64,000 nucleotides of DNA from Exiguobacterium sp. s48 (GCF_018617395.1 NZ_JACSKC010000003.1:144386-208385), one strand, 5' to 3'. Positions 34,686 to 44,363 are shown, counted from the first letter of the stretch. Notes: generated from the letters alone by a model not told the origin. Numbers and translations are program-made.

Positions 34686-34713
34686 ATTTTATATAGTATT
34701 TTTAAAAAAGCAA
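34686..34713 (-). promoter_or_regulatory. Acetyltransferase promoter
   Basis: TTGCTT, 16-base spacer, TAAAAT on the minus strand; leaves a leader of about 105 bases. Confidence 0.5.
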
Positions 34714-34752
34714 GTAAATTATGCGTAAAAACGTTATGAAAAATAATGAAAA

Positions 34753-35907
34753 TTATTCGACCTCGTGATGTGATTCAGCGCGGTCTGTTTTATAGACAAT
34801 TTCACCGTTCACAATCGTCATAATCGGCTTGGATAAGTAGTCGAGTGGGAAATGACTCCACAGCACGAGATCGGCGTCTTTTCCGACTTCGAGAGATCCT
34901 ATCCGATCTTCAACACCGAGTGACTCTGCTGGATTGATTGTGATTCCTCGTAACGCGACATCGACAGGTAACCCTTCACGTGCCGCAAGTCCGGCACACA
35001 AATTTAAGTACTGGACAGGTGTATACGGATGGTCGGTCGTAATGGAGACGGACATGCCATGCTCATGAAGAATCCGATAAGTTTCCCACGTCTTATTTTG
35101 TAACTCGATTTTTGACTTGCGTGTAAATGTCGGGCCAACGGTGACATGTTTCACACCGAGTTCCTGTAACTTTTCTGCAACGAGATGCCCTTCCGTACAA
35201 TGTTCGATTCGGTAGTCAAGGTTGAACTCATGCGCGAAACGGACGACAGAAAGAATATCGTCTGCACGGTGCGCATGTACGCGAATCGGCATTTCGCGGT
35301 CGAGAGCGAGTTGAATCATTTGGCTACCAAACGTTCCGATTGTTTTCGTCGATCCGACAGTTCGGAACGCTTCACGCAACAACCCCATGATCCCCATTCG
35401 TGTCAGGTCTCCTGTTTTCCCCATGCTATGAATGCGTTTCGGGTTTTCGCCGAGTGCCATCTTCAGTCCGGCATGACGACGGACGATCATATCGTCAATG
35501 TAGCGACCGTGAGTTTTGATGACGCTAGTCACACCACCGATGACATTCATACTTCCAGGCATGACCTGGACAGCGGTCACACCTGCCATCAGTGCTTCCT
35601 CAAACCCTTCGTCAAGTGGATACACGCCATCGATCGCACGGGCATGTGGGGTCATCGCCTCGACCGTTTCGTTCGCATCGTTCCCGACAGACCCTGTCCC
35701 TTCATCGTATAAACCAAGATGGGTATGGGCATCGATGAAACCGGGGAATAAAAAGTTTCCTTCTGCCTCGATCACGTGCTCTCCATCCAGTGGTTCGAGC
35801 AATTCGGCCATTTCGACAATTTTTCCATCGCGGACACGAAGGTCTCCATAAAAATGTGATGCGGTGATCGGGTAAATATGGGCGTTTCGAATAAGTAAGT
35901 GACTCAA
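34753..35907 (-). CDS. Amidohydrolase family protein
   Basis: A 384-residue metal-dependent amidohydrolase. Metal ligands: HxH in GFIDAHTHLGL, His in RVHAHRADD, His in YRIEHCTEGH and Asp in SITTDHPYTP. The C-terminal NPAESLGVEDRIGSLEVGKDADLVLW closes the beta-sandwich typical of imidazolonepropionase or dihydroorotase-like enzymes. It starts with TTG, 8 bases after AAGGAG. It lies 12 bases from yfhF and is probably co-transcribed. Substrate unknown. Confidence 0.82.
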   Translation of the reverse strand: MSHLLIRNAHIYPITASHFYGDLRVRDGKIVEMAELLEPLDGEHVIEAEGNFLFPGFIDAHTHLGLYDEGTGSVGNDANETVEAMTPHARAIDGVYPLDEGFEEALMAGVTAVQVMPGSMNVIGGVTSVIKTHGRYIDDMIVRRHAGLKMALGENPKRIHSMGKTGDLTRMGIMGLLREAFRTVGSTKTIGTFGSQMIQLALDREMPIRVHAHRADDILSVVRFAHEFNLDYRIEHCTEGHLVAEKLQELGVKHVTVGPTFTRKSKIELQNKTWETYRILHEHGMSVSITTDHPYTPVQYLNLCAGLAAREGLPVDVALRGITINPAESLGVEDRIGSLEVGKDADLVLWSHFPLDYLSKPIMTIVNGEIVYKTDRAESHHEVE

Positions 35908-35919
35908 TCTTCATTCTCC

Positions 35920-36828
35920 TTAAGCTTCGTGTAATAGTTGTGTGAGCGCAGGTTCAAGCGTTTCGTATCGGAATTCAAATCCATGTTGCAATGCCTTCGT
36001 TGGAACGACTTTCGCCCCTTCTAGGACGATGACACTTTTTTCACCAAGGACAAGCTCCATCATTGGAGCAGGTGCCGGGATCCAATGAGGACGATGCATG
36101 ACTTTCGCAATTGTCTTTCCGAATTCATTCATCGTGACGGGTGTAGGTGCGGTTCCGTTGACGGGACCTTCAATGGAATCGGTTTCGATGACGTGTACGA
36201 ACAAGCGAACGAGATCATCTAAATGAATCCACGGGACCCACTGCTTACCTGACCCAATTTTACCACCGACCCCGAATTGATAGGGAAGTTTCATGAGTGG
36301 GAAGGCGCCACCATCATTGGATAAGACGACACCGGTACGCATCGTCACGAGACGAACGCCTAAGTCACGTATCGGTTCTGCTTCCTGTTCCCAAAGGACA
36401 CACACATTACCGAGGAAATTGGTCCGTGTCGGTAATGGCGTTTCTTCTGAATAGGTAATGGAGCGGTCTTCACCGTAAATACCGATGGCCGAACCACTGA
36501 CGACGACCTGTGGTTTTTGTTTCAACTGTTGAATGATCCGGACGACTTCTTTCGTTCCCTCAATCCGGCTTTGAAGGATGGCTTGTTTTTGTTTATGGGT
36601 CCATCGTCCGTCGTTGATAGAAGCACCGGCCAAATGGATGAACGCGTCCGTTCCCTCGAGTTCTTCCTCTGGTTTACTATTCGGTGTCAACCATTCGATA
36701 AAGGACACCCCGCGATGACGAGGGCGTGGATGACGCGTCAATACGACGACTTGATGCCCGGCATCGGCTAATGCACGGACGAGTGGTTGACCGATGAGTC
36801 CGGTCCCACCAGTGATTGCGATTTTCAT
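35920..36828 (-). CDS. yfhF: TIGR01777-type epimerase/SDR (YfhF)
   Basis: A 302-residue extended short-chain dehydrogenase. The NAD(P) loop is ITGGTGLIGQPL, and the family marks are HLAGASINDGRW, SGSAIGIYGEDRSITYSEETP and VPWIHLDDLVRL. The C-terminal 50 residues correspond to the DUF1731 domain. B. subtilis yfhF likewise sits beside recX. Possibly a nucleotide-sugar or cell-division-related epimerase; role not established. Confidence 0.87.
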   Translation of the reverse strand: MKIAITGGTGLIGQPLVRALADAGHQVVVLTRHPRPRHRGVSFIEWLTPNSKPEEELEGTDAFIHLAGASINDGRWTHKQKQAILQSRIEGTKEVVRIIQQLKQKPQVVVSGSAIGIYGEDRSITYSEETPLPTRTNFLGNVCVLWEQEAEPIRDLGVRLVTMRTGVVLSNDGGAFPLMKLPYQFGVGGKIGSGKQWVPWIHLDDLVRLFVHVIETDSIEGPVNGTAPTPVTMNEFGKTIAKVMHRPHWIPAPAPMMELVLGEKSVIVLEGAKVVPTKALQHGFEFRYETLEPALTQLLHEA

Positions 36829-36974
36829 GAAATTCCCTCCGATATCATGTGTTGTTTCTAAAATGGGTATAAGTCAGTATATCCAATATGAATACCCTTT
36901 CTTCTAACTTATCAAAAATCCTTTACGTTTCTTGAACGTGATATGTTAGAAACATGGAATGGAGGGGAGTCGTT

Positions 36975-37787
36975 ATGAAAATTGCGAAGTTCACGACCCA
37001 AAAAAAGAATCAAGATCGACTGAACGTCTTCATTGAGCGTGAGGGGAAAGAAGAGTTTGCGTTCGCCATCGATGTTGATGTGTTCATCAAGTATGGGCTC
37101 ACAAAAGGAATGGAGCTCGAAGACGATTTTGTTCAAGACGTCCTTGAGGCGGAGGAAGCTCAGAAGGCCTATAAGTTAGCCATCAATTATTTATCGTATC
37201 GAATGCGCGCCATCTCAGAGGTACGCGACTACCTTGTGAAGAAGGAGTTGAGCGAATCGGCGATCAAACATGCCATCACGCGACTGAAAGAGCAGCGTTA
37301 CTTGAATGATGCCGAATTCGCGAAAGCGTACGTTCAAACGAAATTCAATACGAGTCCGAGTGGACCGATCAAAATCAAACGGGAACTGGAGCAACTCCAG
37401 ATTTCACCAGACGTCATCGAATCGGTATTGTCGTCAATCACGCACGAAGAACGCGTTGAGAAGGCCGGAAAGTTCATAAAACGGAAACAAATGGAAACAA
37501 ATCGCCGTTCTGCCACAGAAGTGCAACAAAGAATTCAACAAACCCTGATGCAAAGGGGGTTTACCTTTGATATTATTTCAGAGGCGATTCAAACTTTTTG
37601 GGAAGAAGAGGACGAGGATGTCGAGATTGCGGCATGTCTGAAGCAGGCTGAAAAGTTGAATCGGAAGTTCAGCGGGTATGATGCGTTCGAGCGCAAGCAG
37701 CGCATGAAGATGCAGCTTCGGCGCAAAGGATTTCCGTATGATGTGATTGAACGTACGTTAGAGAGACTCGTTGAAGAAGAATCGTGA
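36975..37787 (+). CDS. recX: RecX, regulator of RecA
   Basis: A 270-residue RecX, which binds RecA filaments and modulates recombination and SOS response. Tandem three-helix repeats are visible: AINYLSYRMRAISEVRDYLVKK with RYLNDAEFAKAYV, SPSGPIKIKRELEQLQISPDVI, and the last repeat RKQRMKMQLRRKGFPYDVIERTLE. The length fits the long Bacillus form. ATG 36975 is 7 bases after GGAGGGG; the ATG at 36954 has no site. It diverges from yfhF, the same arrangement as part of the B. subtilis yfh block. Confidence 0.9.
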   Translation: MKIAKFTTQKKNQDRLNVFIEREGKEEFAFAIDVDVFIKYGLTKGMELEDDFVQDVLEAEEAQKAYKLAINYLSYRMRAISEVRDYLVKKELSESAIKHAITRLKEQRYLNDAEFAKAYVQTKFNTSPSGPIKIKRELEQLQISPDVIESVLSSITHEERVEKAGKFIKRKQMETNRRSATEVQQRIQQTLMQRGFTFDIISEAIQTFWEEEDEDVEIAACLKQAEKLNRKFSGYDAFERKQRMKMQLRRKGFPYDVIERTLERLVEEES

Positions 37788-37835
37788 TGGGACATCTGTT
37801 TACGGTAGGGGAAAACACGAAAAGGTGGTTCTACA

Positions 37836-39476
37836 ATGACGATTTTTGAATGGATTACAGCACTAACACCGATTGTGGCCGTGCTCATCTTATTGGTCAT
37901 TATGCGTTTACCTGCATCAGTAGCCATGCCCTTGTCACTCGTGACGACGGCGATTTTAGCATTCTTCGTTTGGCAATTGGATGCGACTCGAATCATGGCG
38001 GCGACGCTACAAGGACTCGTCATCGCCGTGACGACAGTATGGATTGTCTATGGTGCGATTGGGATGATGAATACGATGAAAGAAGGGGGCGGGATGAATG
38101 CGATTCGCTCTGGATTCGTCAACATCACACCCGACCCGCGTATTCAAGTTCTGATTGTAGGTTGGCTGTTCGTTTCATTCATTGAAGGGGCTTCAGGGTT
38201 TGGTACACCGGCGACGGTTGCGGCACCGCTCTTGATGGCGCTCGGTTTTCCACCGATTGCCGCTGTCGTCATCGCACTGTCTGCGGACGTATCAGCCGTC
38301 ACATTCGGTGCGGTCGGGACACCGGCACTCATCGGGATCGGGAATGGTCTTTCGCTCGACGTGAACCAGCCCGAGTCGATTGAGTTTATTACAGATGTCG
38401 TCTTGCAGACTGTATTGATCGATATGGTGGTCGGTCTATTCATTCCATTTATTTTGATTTTGATGTTAACCCGTTTCTTCAGTAAGGAGAAGTCGATTAA
38501 ACCGGCACTCGAAGTATTTCCAATCGCAATCGTGGCCGCGCTATTGTACAGCGTGCCTGCGTACATTTGGACACTCATCCTCGGATTTGAATTCGGTGGG
38601 ATGCTTGGTGGACTAACGGGTCTCGTCATCCTCGTCGCAATGGCTCGTAAAGGAATCTTCATGCCGAAGCGCGTATGGACGTTCGATGGATATGCGGATG
38701 AAGTAGAACCTTCAGCTGAAAAAACGACCTCGAAATCCAACCCTCGTGAACTACCTCAATGGAAAGCGTGGGCACCTTACCTTATTCTAACTGTTTTCTT
38801 GATTTTAACGCGTATTGTTCCGTTTTTAAACGAGTTAACACGCAGCGTCCGCATCGACCTTCAGAACATACTAGGTGTCGAAGGAATCTCAACTTCTTGG
38901 GAACCGTTCTATTCACCAGGATTCATGTTTATATTGACCATCATCGTCACATTCTTCCTACACAACATGAGTTGGTCACAAGTGACGTCGGTCTTTAAGT
39001 CGACGACGCTTGGAGTCGTCGGCACAGCAATCACGTTAGCGGCTTCTGTTCCAATGGTCCGTATCTTCATCCACTCCGAAAATGGTGGTGCCGGACTTGA
39101 GTCTATGCCGGTCGAACTTGCAACGGCAGCTGCTGATACGTTCGGTGGGGTATGGCCGCTTGTCGCACCGTGGATCGGGGCGCTCGGTGCCTTCGTCTCG
39201 GGATCGGCGACCTTCTCAAACATGATGTTTTCAAGTTTAACGACAAACGTAGCAGAGTCTGTCGGACTTAACGAGACACTCGCCTTATCGATGCAGATGG
39301 CAGGGGCGAACGCAGGGAACATGATCTGTGTGTTGAACGTCGTAGCGGTGGCTTCCGTTGCGGGACTGCTCGGTAAAGAGGGGACCATCATTCGATACAC
39401 GCTCATGCCGATGATTTATTACGTCACGGCAACAGGGGTCATTGGTCTCGTTTTGGGCATGTTTTTCTTAAACTAA
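37836..39476 (+). CDS. lldP: L-lactate permease (LldP/LctP family)
   Basis: A 546-residue lactate:proton symporter with 12 to 14 helices. The signature loop [20 protein letters not shown] is intact, and the C-terminal half carries [37 protein letters not shown], both typical. AAAGGTGG precedes the ATG. Not in the B. subtilis recX neighbourhood, so an insert. No lactate dehydrogenase gene is nearby and no clear terminator follows. Confidence 0.92.
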   Translation: MTIFEWITALTPIVAVLILLVIMRLPASVAMPLSLVTTAILAFFVWQLDATRIMAATLQGLVIAVTTVWIVYGAIGMMNTMKEGGGMNAIRSGFVNITPDPRIQVLIVGWLFVSFIEGASGFGTPATVAAPLLMALGFPPIAAVVIALSADVSAVTFGAVGTPALIGIGNGLSLDVNQPESIEFITDVVLQTVLIDMVVGLFIPFILILMLTRFFSKEKSIKPALEVFPIAIVAALLYSVPAYIWTLILGFEFGGMLGGLTGLVILVAMARKGIFMPKRVWTFDGYADEVEPSAEKTTSKSNPRELPQWKAWAPYLILTVFLILTRIVPFLNELTRSVRIDLQNILGVEGISTSWEPFYSPGFMFILTIIVTFFLHNMSWSQVTSVFKSTTLGVVGTAITLAASVPMVRIFIHSENGGAGLESMPVELATAAADTFGGVWPLVAPWIGALGAFVSGSATFSNMMFSSLTTNVAESVGLNETLALSMQMAGANAGNMICVLNVVAVASVAGLLGKEGTIIRYTLMPMIYYVTATGVIGLVLGMFFLN

Positions 39477-39506
39477 ATCAAGTTACAATTTTTTTACAAA
39501 ATAATG

Positions 39507-39536
39507 TTGACAATTTTCAGAACAGTCTGCTAAGGT
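39507..39536 (+). promoter_or_regulatory. Promoter of the bmrCD-like operon leader
   Basis: TTGACA, 18-base spacer ending in TGC, TAAGGT. Predicted start near 39543, leaving a leader of about 255 bases. Confidence 0.65.
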
Positions 39537-39575
39537 TTGAGTAGATTTTAAAACAATGAAACGAGAGGAGCCAGA

Positions 39576-39644
39576 ATGATGAACAACATTGTACTTACAA
39601 ACACACTCAAAACATCATATGGCTACTCGTATTTGACTGCGTGA
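39576..39644 (+). CDS. bmrB: BmrB-like leader peptide (22 aa)
   Basis: A 22-codon open frame (start MMNNIVLTNTL, end SYGYSYLTA) with a strong GAGAGGAG site 5-8 bases before its two ATGs. It is far too short to be an enzyme and has a full expression signal. It sits between a promoter and a 20-bp terminator hairpin upstream of a heterodimeric drug exporter. In B. subtilis, bmrB is a leader peptide in the same place and controls bmrCD by ribosome-mediated attenuation when antibiotics stall translation. The peptide sequence here is Tyr/Ser/Thr-rich; the stalling codon is not known. Confidence 0.7.
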   Translation: MMNNIVLTNTLKTSYGYSYLTA

Positions 39645-39707
39645 CTTTGGCAGCTGGATAGGGGTAGTGTCCTTTCCCTGACCATGCAAAAGACTGAAGA
39701 CTACTTC

Positions 39708-39757
39708 AAGCGCGCTTCATTTGATTGGTTGCACAATCAGGTGGAGTGCGCTTTTTT
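39708..39757 (+). terminator. Attenuator hairpin before bmrCD
   Basis: Twenty consecutive pairs (39708-39727 with 39734-39753, four of them G-U) with loop GTTGCA, followed by TTTTTT. It lies 40 bases before the first transporter gene and 63 bases after the leader-peptide stop. Confidence 0.8.
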
Positions 39758-39796
39758 GCGTGTTCGGATGGATTGGGCGGAAGGGGGAAATCAGTC

Positions 39797-41521
39797 ATGA
39801 AACTGATTAAACAATTGGATTGGTTTATTAAAAGACAGAAACGGACGTATGTGATTGCGATCATCTTACTGATCATCACAGGGGTTGTAGACATGCTACC
39901 ACCTTGGATTATAGGACGGGCGATTGATGCGATTCGTGAAGGAAGTTTGACGACAGAACGATTGATTTTAATCGTGTCATCGTTACTCGGCATCATGGTG
40001 TTGTCGTACGTGATGTCGTACTTGTGGATTGCCCGACTCTTCGGGACAGCCTTTTTACTTGAAAAGAAATTGAGAGGTCGCTTCTTCGGTCACCTCCTCA
40101 AACAGACACCGCGCTTTTATCAGCAGCATCGTACGGGTGACTTGATGGCACTTGCGACGAATGACTTGAAAGCGGTGGAGCGGACAGCGGGATTTGGGGT
40201 CATGACATTGGTCGACTCGTTCAACATGACGCTCATCGCATTGACGATCATGGGCGTGTTCATCGATTGGAAGTTGACGCTTGCGGCACTTTTGCCGATG
40301 CCAATTCTCGCTTGGTCGATGAATAAACTTGGTAGCCAGATTCATACGCGCTTTACGGCAGCCCAGGATTCGTTCGGAGTGATGAACGACCAAGTCGTCG
40401 AATCCATCTCCGGTCTTCGAGTCGTACGTTCATTCGTCCAAGAAGAGGCGGATACGAAAAAATTTGATGACATCACAGATGATGTGTTGGAGAAAAATAT
40501 GCACGTCGCAAAAATTGACGTCTTGTTTGAACCGGTTATCAAGTTGCTCGTTGGACTCAGCTATTTGATTGGTCTTTCGTTTGGGACGTACCTCGTCTTT
40601 ACGAACGACATTACGCTCGGTCAACTCGTCTCGTTCAACATTTATTTAGGGATGCTCATTTGGCCGATGTATGCCTTCGGGGAACTCATCAACGTCGTCC
40701 AACGCGGAACGGCAAGCTTGGAACGAATTGAATCGACGATGAATGAGGTGCCAGACGTATCCTCTACGGGTACGTTGCACATCGACGTTCCTGAGAAAAT
40801 CACATTTAAATCACTCTCATTCCGTTATCCGAATGCGAATCGTGATTCGTTAGAAGACATCGTCCTACACGTCTCACGTGGTGAAACGATTGGGGTCGTT
40901 GGACCGACCGGGGCCGGCAAGACGACGTTACTCCGTCAGTTACTTCGGGAGTATCCGATTGACGATTCGCTTCTCGTGAACGGGGTTCCGATTTCGGACA
41001 TTAAACTTGAAACGGTTCGCGGATGGAGTGGGTATGTCTCGCAAGAGCATCTCCTGTTCTCGAAAACGGTTCGCGATAACATTCGTTTCGGCGTAGACGA
41101 TGTATCGGATGAAGCGCTCGAGACGGCGATTCACCTCGCTGCGTTTGATACGGACATCGAACACTTGGAGAACGGGCTCGATACCGTTGTCGGGGAGCAA
41201 GGGGTCATGCTATCGGGTGGACAAAAGCAACGTCTGTCGATTGCACGAGCGCTACTCAAAAATCCTGAGATTCTGCTTCTTGACGATTCACTCTCGGCAG
41301 TCGATGCGAAGACAGAATCGCGCATTATCGATTCCGTTCGCACGAGTCGTGAGGCGAAGACGACCTTTATCGTCGCACACCGTCTTTCTGCCGTGGCGCA
41401 TGCCGATCAAATCCTCGTCCTTCAAGATGGACGAGTCACCGAGCGCGGTACTCATGACCAACTGATGGAACGCCAAGGTTGGTATTATGAACAATTTATT
41501 CGACAAGGAGAGTCGGAGTAA
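39797..41521 (+). CDS. bmrC: Heterodimeric multidrug ABC exporter, subunit BmrC-like
   Basis: A 574-residue half-transporter: six-helix membrane domain (to about 310) and nucleotide-binding domain. Walker A is GPTGAGKTT, signature LSGGQKQR, Walker B ILLLDDSLSAVD. Asp follows the Walker B Asp where the catalytic Glu would be, the mark of the degenerate-site partner of heterodimeric exporters such as B. subtilis BmrC. ATG 39797 follows GGAAGGGGG. It pairs with the next gene. Confidence 0.9.
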   Translation: MKLIKQLDWFIKRQKRTYVIAIILLIITGVVDMLPPWIIGRAIDAIREGSLTTERLILIVSSLLGIMVLSYVMSYLWIARLFGTAFLLEKKLRGRFFGHLLKQTPRFYQQHRTGDLMALATNDLKAVERTAGFGVMTLVDSFNMTLIALTIMGVFIDWKLTLAALLPMPILAWSMNKLGSQIHTRFTAAQDSFGVMNDQVVESISGLRVVRSFVQEEADTKKFDDITDDVLEKNMHVAKIDVLFEPVIKLLVGLSYLIGLSFGTYLVFTNDITLGQLVSFNIYLGMLIWPMYAFGELINVVQRGTASLERIESTMNEVPDVSSTGTLHIDVPEKITFKSLSFRYPNANRDSLEDIVLHVSRGETIGVVGPTGAGKTTLLRQLLREYPIDDSLLVNGVPISDIKLETVRGWSGYVSQEHLLFSKTVRDNIRFGVDDVSDEALETAIHLAAFDTDIEHLENGLDTVVGEQGVMLSGGQKQRLSIARALLKNPEILLLDDSLSAVDAKTESRIIDSVRTSREAKTTFIVAHRLSAVAHADQILVLQDGRVTERGTHDQLMERQGWYYEQFIRQGESE

Positions 41522-41543
41522 TCCGGGAAAGGGGGAATCTCTC

Positions 41544-43589
41544 ATGATCGATCAATATGAATTAGATCCAGTCCGTCGGAAGAAAACGATCCGTTCACTC
41601 GTTGGGTATGCCAAGCAAGTGAAACGTTCGATCTTCCTCGGATTGACATTACTCTTTTTAGCGGTCGGTGCAGAACTTGCCGGACCGTATATCGCCAAAA
41701 TCATTATCGATGAGCATATCGTCGCCATCGAACGTGACTGGGTTCAAGTTGAATCTGGCGGCAGTGTTTCCTTTGATGGGGACTCATATGAGAAAGAAAC
41801 AAGACTCGATGGACAGGACGTGATTCAGCCCGTCTCAATCGTTCAGACGACCGATGGGTACTATCTCGTTCCCGATGCGGTTATGAGCGGAGGGGTCCGA
41901 GACGTCGAAGGAGACGTGCTGACGATTACAAGAGGTGACGAGTCGGCGACGTATGAAAATATTGTCTCGCTCTCGTCGACCGATGTGTTCCAGTTTTATC
42001 AGACGGACTTGCGAGCGGTGCTTCTCTTATCGGGACTTTATGTCGTTCTATTGCTACTCGCCGCCGGATTGAACTGGGGACAACAGATGCTCTTACAACG
42101 ATCGGCGCATAGTATCGTGAAAACAATGCGCCTTGACGTGATGAAGCATTTGCAAACCATTCCGGTCCGCTATTTTGATCAAACCCCAATCGGGAAAATT
42201 GTCAGTCGTGTCACGAATGACACGGAGACGATTCGAGACCTATATTTAGGGGTTCTCGCTCGCGTCTTCCAAAGTGTCGTCATGATGATCGGGGTATTGA
42301 TTGCGATGTTCTTCCTAGATGTGCGTCTAGGACTCGTCTCGCTCATTATCATTCCGGTCGTTATCGTCTGGATCAAGTTGTTCCAACGTTTCTCGACGGA
42401 GAATAACTTCCGTGTCCGTGCTCTCGTTGCGGATATGAACGCGCAGTTGAACGAGAGCATTCAAACGATGCCAATCATTCAATCGTACGTCCGTGAAGAC
42501 CTCGTTTACGACGAGTTTAACGAGAAAAACAGTGACAACTTTCAAACGAGACGAAAGTTGTTGAAATTGGATGCATTGATGAGTCATAACCTCGTCAACT
42601 TCTTCCGGAACATGGCGCTCGCTTTACTCATCTGGTTTGTCGGGGCGCAAACGCTCGGGACGGGTAGTGTACTGACGCTTGGGATTTTGTATGCGTATAT
42701 CGATTACGTCTCGCGAATTTTTGAGCCTGTGACACAAATCATGAACCAATTGTCGCCACTCCAACAGGCGCTTGTCTCGGCCGACCGGATGTTCCAACTG
42801 CTCGACGAGAAAGGGGAGCCGGTCTCGTCAGAACGTCTTCCGCGCTTTAAAGGGGAAGTCGTCTTTGATGATGTGACTTTCAGTTATGAAGCCGGTAAGC
42901 CGGTATTGCAACAGATTGAGCTCCATGCCGCTCCTGGTGAGACGGTCGCACTCGTTGGACATACGGGGAGTGGGAAGAGTTCAATCATGAACTTGCTCAT
43001 GCGCTTCTACGATCCATCTGCCGGAGTTCTTCGGATTGATGGCATGGACGTGACGAAACTACCGACGCAGGCGGTGCGAGACCATCTCGGGATCGTCTTA
43101 CAAGACCCGTTCCTATTCACGGGAACGATTCGCACGAACGTCACACTTGGCGATGAGACAATCACGGATGAACAAGTGTGGAAAGCACTCACAGCCGTCG
43201 GGGCGGATCGTTTCGTGAAGCAGCTGCCAAAAGGTATTGATGAGCCGGTGATTGAGCGTGGAGCTTCTCTCTCGAGTGGGGAACGTCAGTTGATCAGTTT
43301 CGCCCGCGCCCTCGTCTTTGACCCAGCGATCCTCGTCCTCGATGAGGCGACAGCGAGTGTCGACTCGGAGACGGAGGCATTGATTCAAGAGGCACTCAAA
43401 ACCCTCACGTACGGTCGAACGACGTTTGTCATCGCCCACCGTCTCTCGACCATTCGGGAAGCGGATCAGATTCTCGTCCTCGACCACGGTCGAATCATCG
43501 AGCGAGGCAATCACCAGTCGCTCATCGAATTCGGTGGTGTTTACGCTCGAATGCACGAGTTACAAAGTAAGCAACAAGCAATCAGTTAA
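41544..43589 (+). CDS. bmrD: Heterodimeric multidrug ABC exporter, subunit BmrD-like
   Basis: A 681-residue half-transporter, longer than its partner because about 100 residues are inserted between helices 1 and 2 (from IVAIERDWVQVESGG to STDVFQFYQTDL), presumably an outside domain as in BmrD. Walker A GHTGSGKSS; Walker B AILVLDEATASVD with intact catalytic Glu. The signature is LSSGERQL rather than LSGGQ. Together with the Asp in BmrC this gives one active and one degenerate ATP site, as expected. ATG 41544 is placed by AAAGGGGGAA; 22 bases after bmrC. Confidence 0.9.
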   Translation: MIDQYELDPVRRKKTIRSLVGYAKQVKRSIFLGLTLLFLAVGAELAGPYIAKIIIDEHIVAIERDWVQVESGGSVSFDGDSYEKETRLDGQDVIQPVSIVQTTDGYYLVPDAVMSGGVRDVEGDVLTITRGDESATYENIVSLSSTDVFQFYQTDLRAVLLLSGLYVVLLLLAAGLNWGQQMLLQRSAHSIVKTMRLDVMKHLQTIPVRYFDQTPIGKIVSRVTNDTETIRDLYLGVLARVFQSVVMMIGVLIAMFFLDVRLGLVSLIIIPVVIVWIKLFQRFSTENNFRVRALVADMNAQLNESIQTMPIIQSYVREDLVYDEFNEKNSDNFQTRRKLLKLDALMSHNLVNFFRNMALALLIWFVGAQTLGTGSVLTLGILYAYIDYVSRIFEPVTQIMNQLSPLQQALVSADRMFQLLDEKGEPVSSERLPRFKGEVVFDDVTFSYEAGKPVLQQIELHAAPGETVALVGHTGSGKSSIMNLLMRFYDPSAGVLRIDGMDVTKLPTQAVRDHLGIVLQDPFLFTGTIRTNVTLGDETITDEQVWKALTAVGADRFVKQLPKGIDEPVIERGASLSSGERQLISFARALVFDPAILVLDEATASVDSETEALIQEALKTLTYGRTTFVIAHRLSTIREADQILVLDHGRIIERGNHQSLIEFGGVYARMHELQSKQQAIS

Positions 43590-43673
43590 AACGGTTATAG
43601 GTAGGAAATCTAGTCGACATCGATTCGTTCATCGTCTAGTATCAACCGAACAATCTAACCATCACACAACTTC

Positions 43674-43712
43674 AAGGCGAACTGAGTAATATACTCAGTC
43701 TCGCCTTTTTCT
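43674..43712 (+). terminator. Terminator of the bmrCD-like operon
   Basis: Stem AAGGCGA-CTGAGTA / TACTCAG-TCGCCTT with small mismatches, followed by TTTTTCTTTTT. The 80 bases before it hold nothing recognisable. Confidence 0.8.
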
Positions 43713-43753
43713 TTTTATGCAAAATCTGATACGCTTACATCGAGGTGAACGAA

Positions 43754-44068
43754 ATGGAAAAGCGCTTAAGTGACTTATCGAAATATGAGTTAGAGCAAGA
43801 GATTCAAGCATTACACGAACGGAAACGGAAGGCTGAACAAATGGGCATGGTCAGTGAAATCGAAGTCGTCCTTCGACGGATTGCGATTGCCGAAAGCTAT
43901 TTGATCGACCCGACATCGTTCCGTCCTGGTGAAACATATGTCGTCAACTACAATAATCAACCGTTCCGTTTAAAATTCGTCAACGGTGTCATGGGCTGGG
44001 GGACGTTTGAAGGGGACATGACAGAACGGGCCATCCCCCTCTCTGAACTGTCGGAGGTGAAACGATGA
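43754..44068 (+). CDS. yfhH: YfhH-like protein (DUF1811)
   Basis: A 104-residue protein matching B. subtilis YfhH in length and pattern: an N-terminal helical half (KYELEQEIQALHERKRKAEQMGMVSEIEVV) and a beta C-terminal half (FRPGETYVVNYNNQPFRLKFVNGVMGWG). Function unknown. ATG 43754 is preceded by GAGGTGA. It overlaps the next gene by 4 bases. In B. subtilis it follows recX directly; here lldP and the exporter lie between. Confidence 0.8.
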   Translation: MEKRLSDLSKYELEQEIQALHERKRKAEQMGMVSEIEVVLRRIAIAESYLIDPTSFRPGETYVVNYNNQPFRLKFVNGVMGWGTFEGDMTERAIPLSELSEVKR

Positions 44069-44334
44069 ATCGAAACGAACAGTATGAGCGACTCGCGGCC
44101 ATTTTAAAAGAGAAAAATGACGTATTGAACGATACGGAAGCCATCACATGGGTCGAAGTGCTATGGGAAGATTTTGAGACATCACTCGCCAAGGCAGGCG
44201 AACCGTATCCAGGGGAGGCGAAGGCGTTCCAGTACGTCATTCAACAGATTGATGCATACGGTGCACAGCTCCATTTGTTCCAAACAAAAAACGAGAAGTT
44301 TAAGCACTTGATGTCAAAACGAAATTTACATTGA
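44065..44334 (+). CDS. yfhJ: YfhJ-like WVELL-family protein
   Basis: An 89-residue helical protein with the family motif TWVEVLWEDFETSLAKAG, a variant of the WVELLW block that names the family. Function unknown. ATGA overlap with yfhH and a terminator directly behind show a two-gene operon. The gene order supports the call. Confidence 0.82.
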   Translation: MNRNEQYERLAAILKEKNDVLNDTEAITWVEVLWEDFETSLAKAGEPYPGEAKAFQYVIQQIDAYGAQLHLFQTKNEKFKHLMSKRNLH

Positions 44335-44361
44335 ATCACGTCCGGTGCGACGTGATTTTTT
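44334..44361 (+). terminator. Terminator of yfhH-yfhJ
   Basis: Stem AATCACGTC / GACGTGATT with loop CGGTGC and six T bases. Confidence 0.8.
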
Positions 44362-44363
44362 AT

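Noticed and set aside
34577..34752. T-box or known riboswitch in the acetyltransferase leader
   Set aside because: No T-box GGUGG-type core or other recognised aptamer motif.
39576..39644. Leader frame as a type I toxin or bacteriocin
   Set aside because: No hydrophobic helix and no antitoxin; position and hairpin fit a regulatory leader better.
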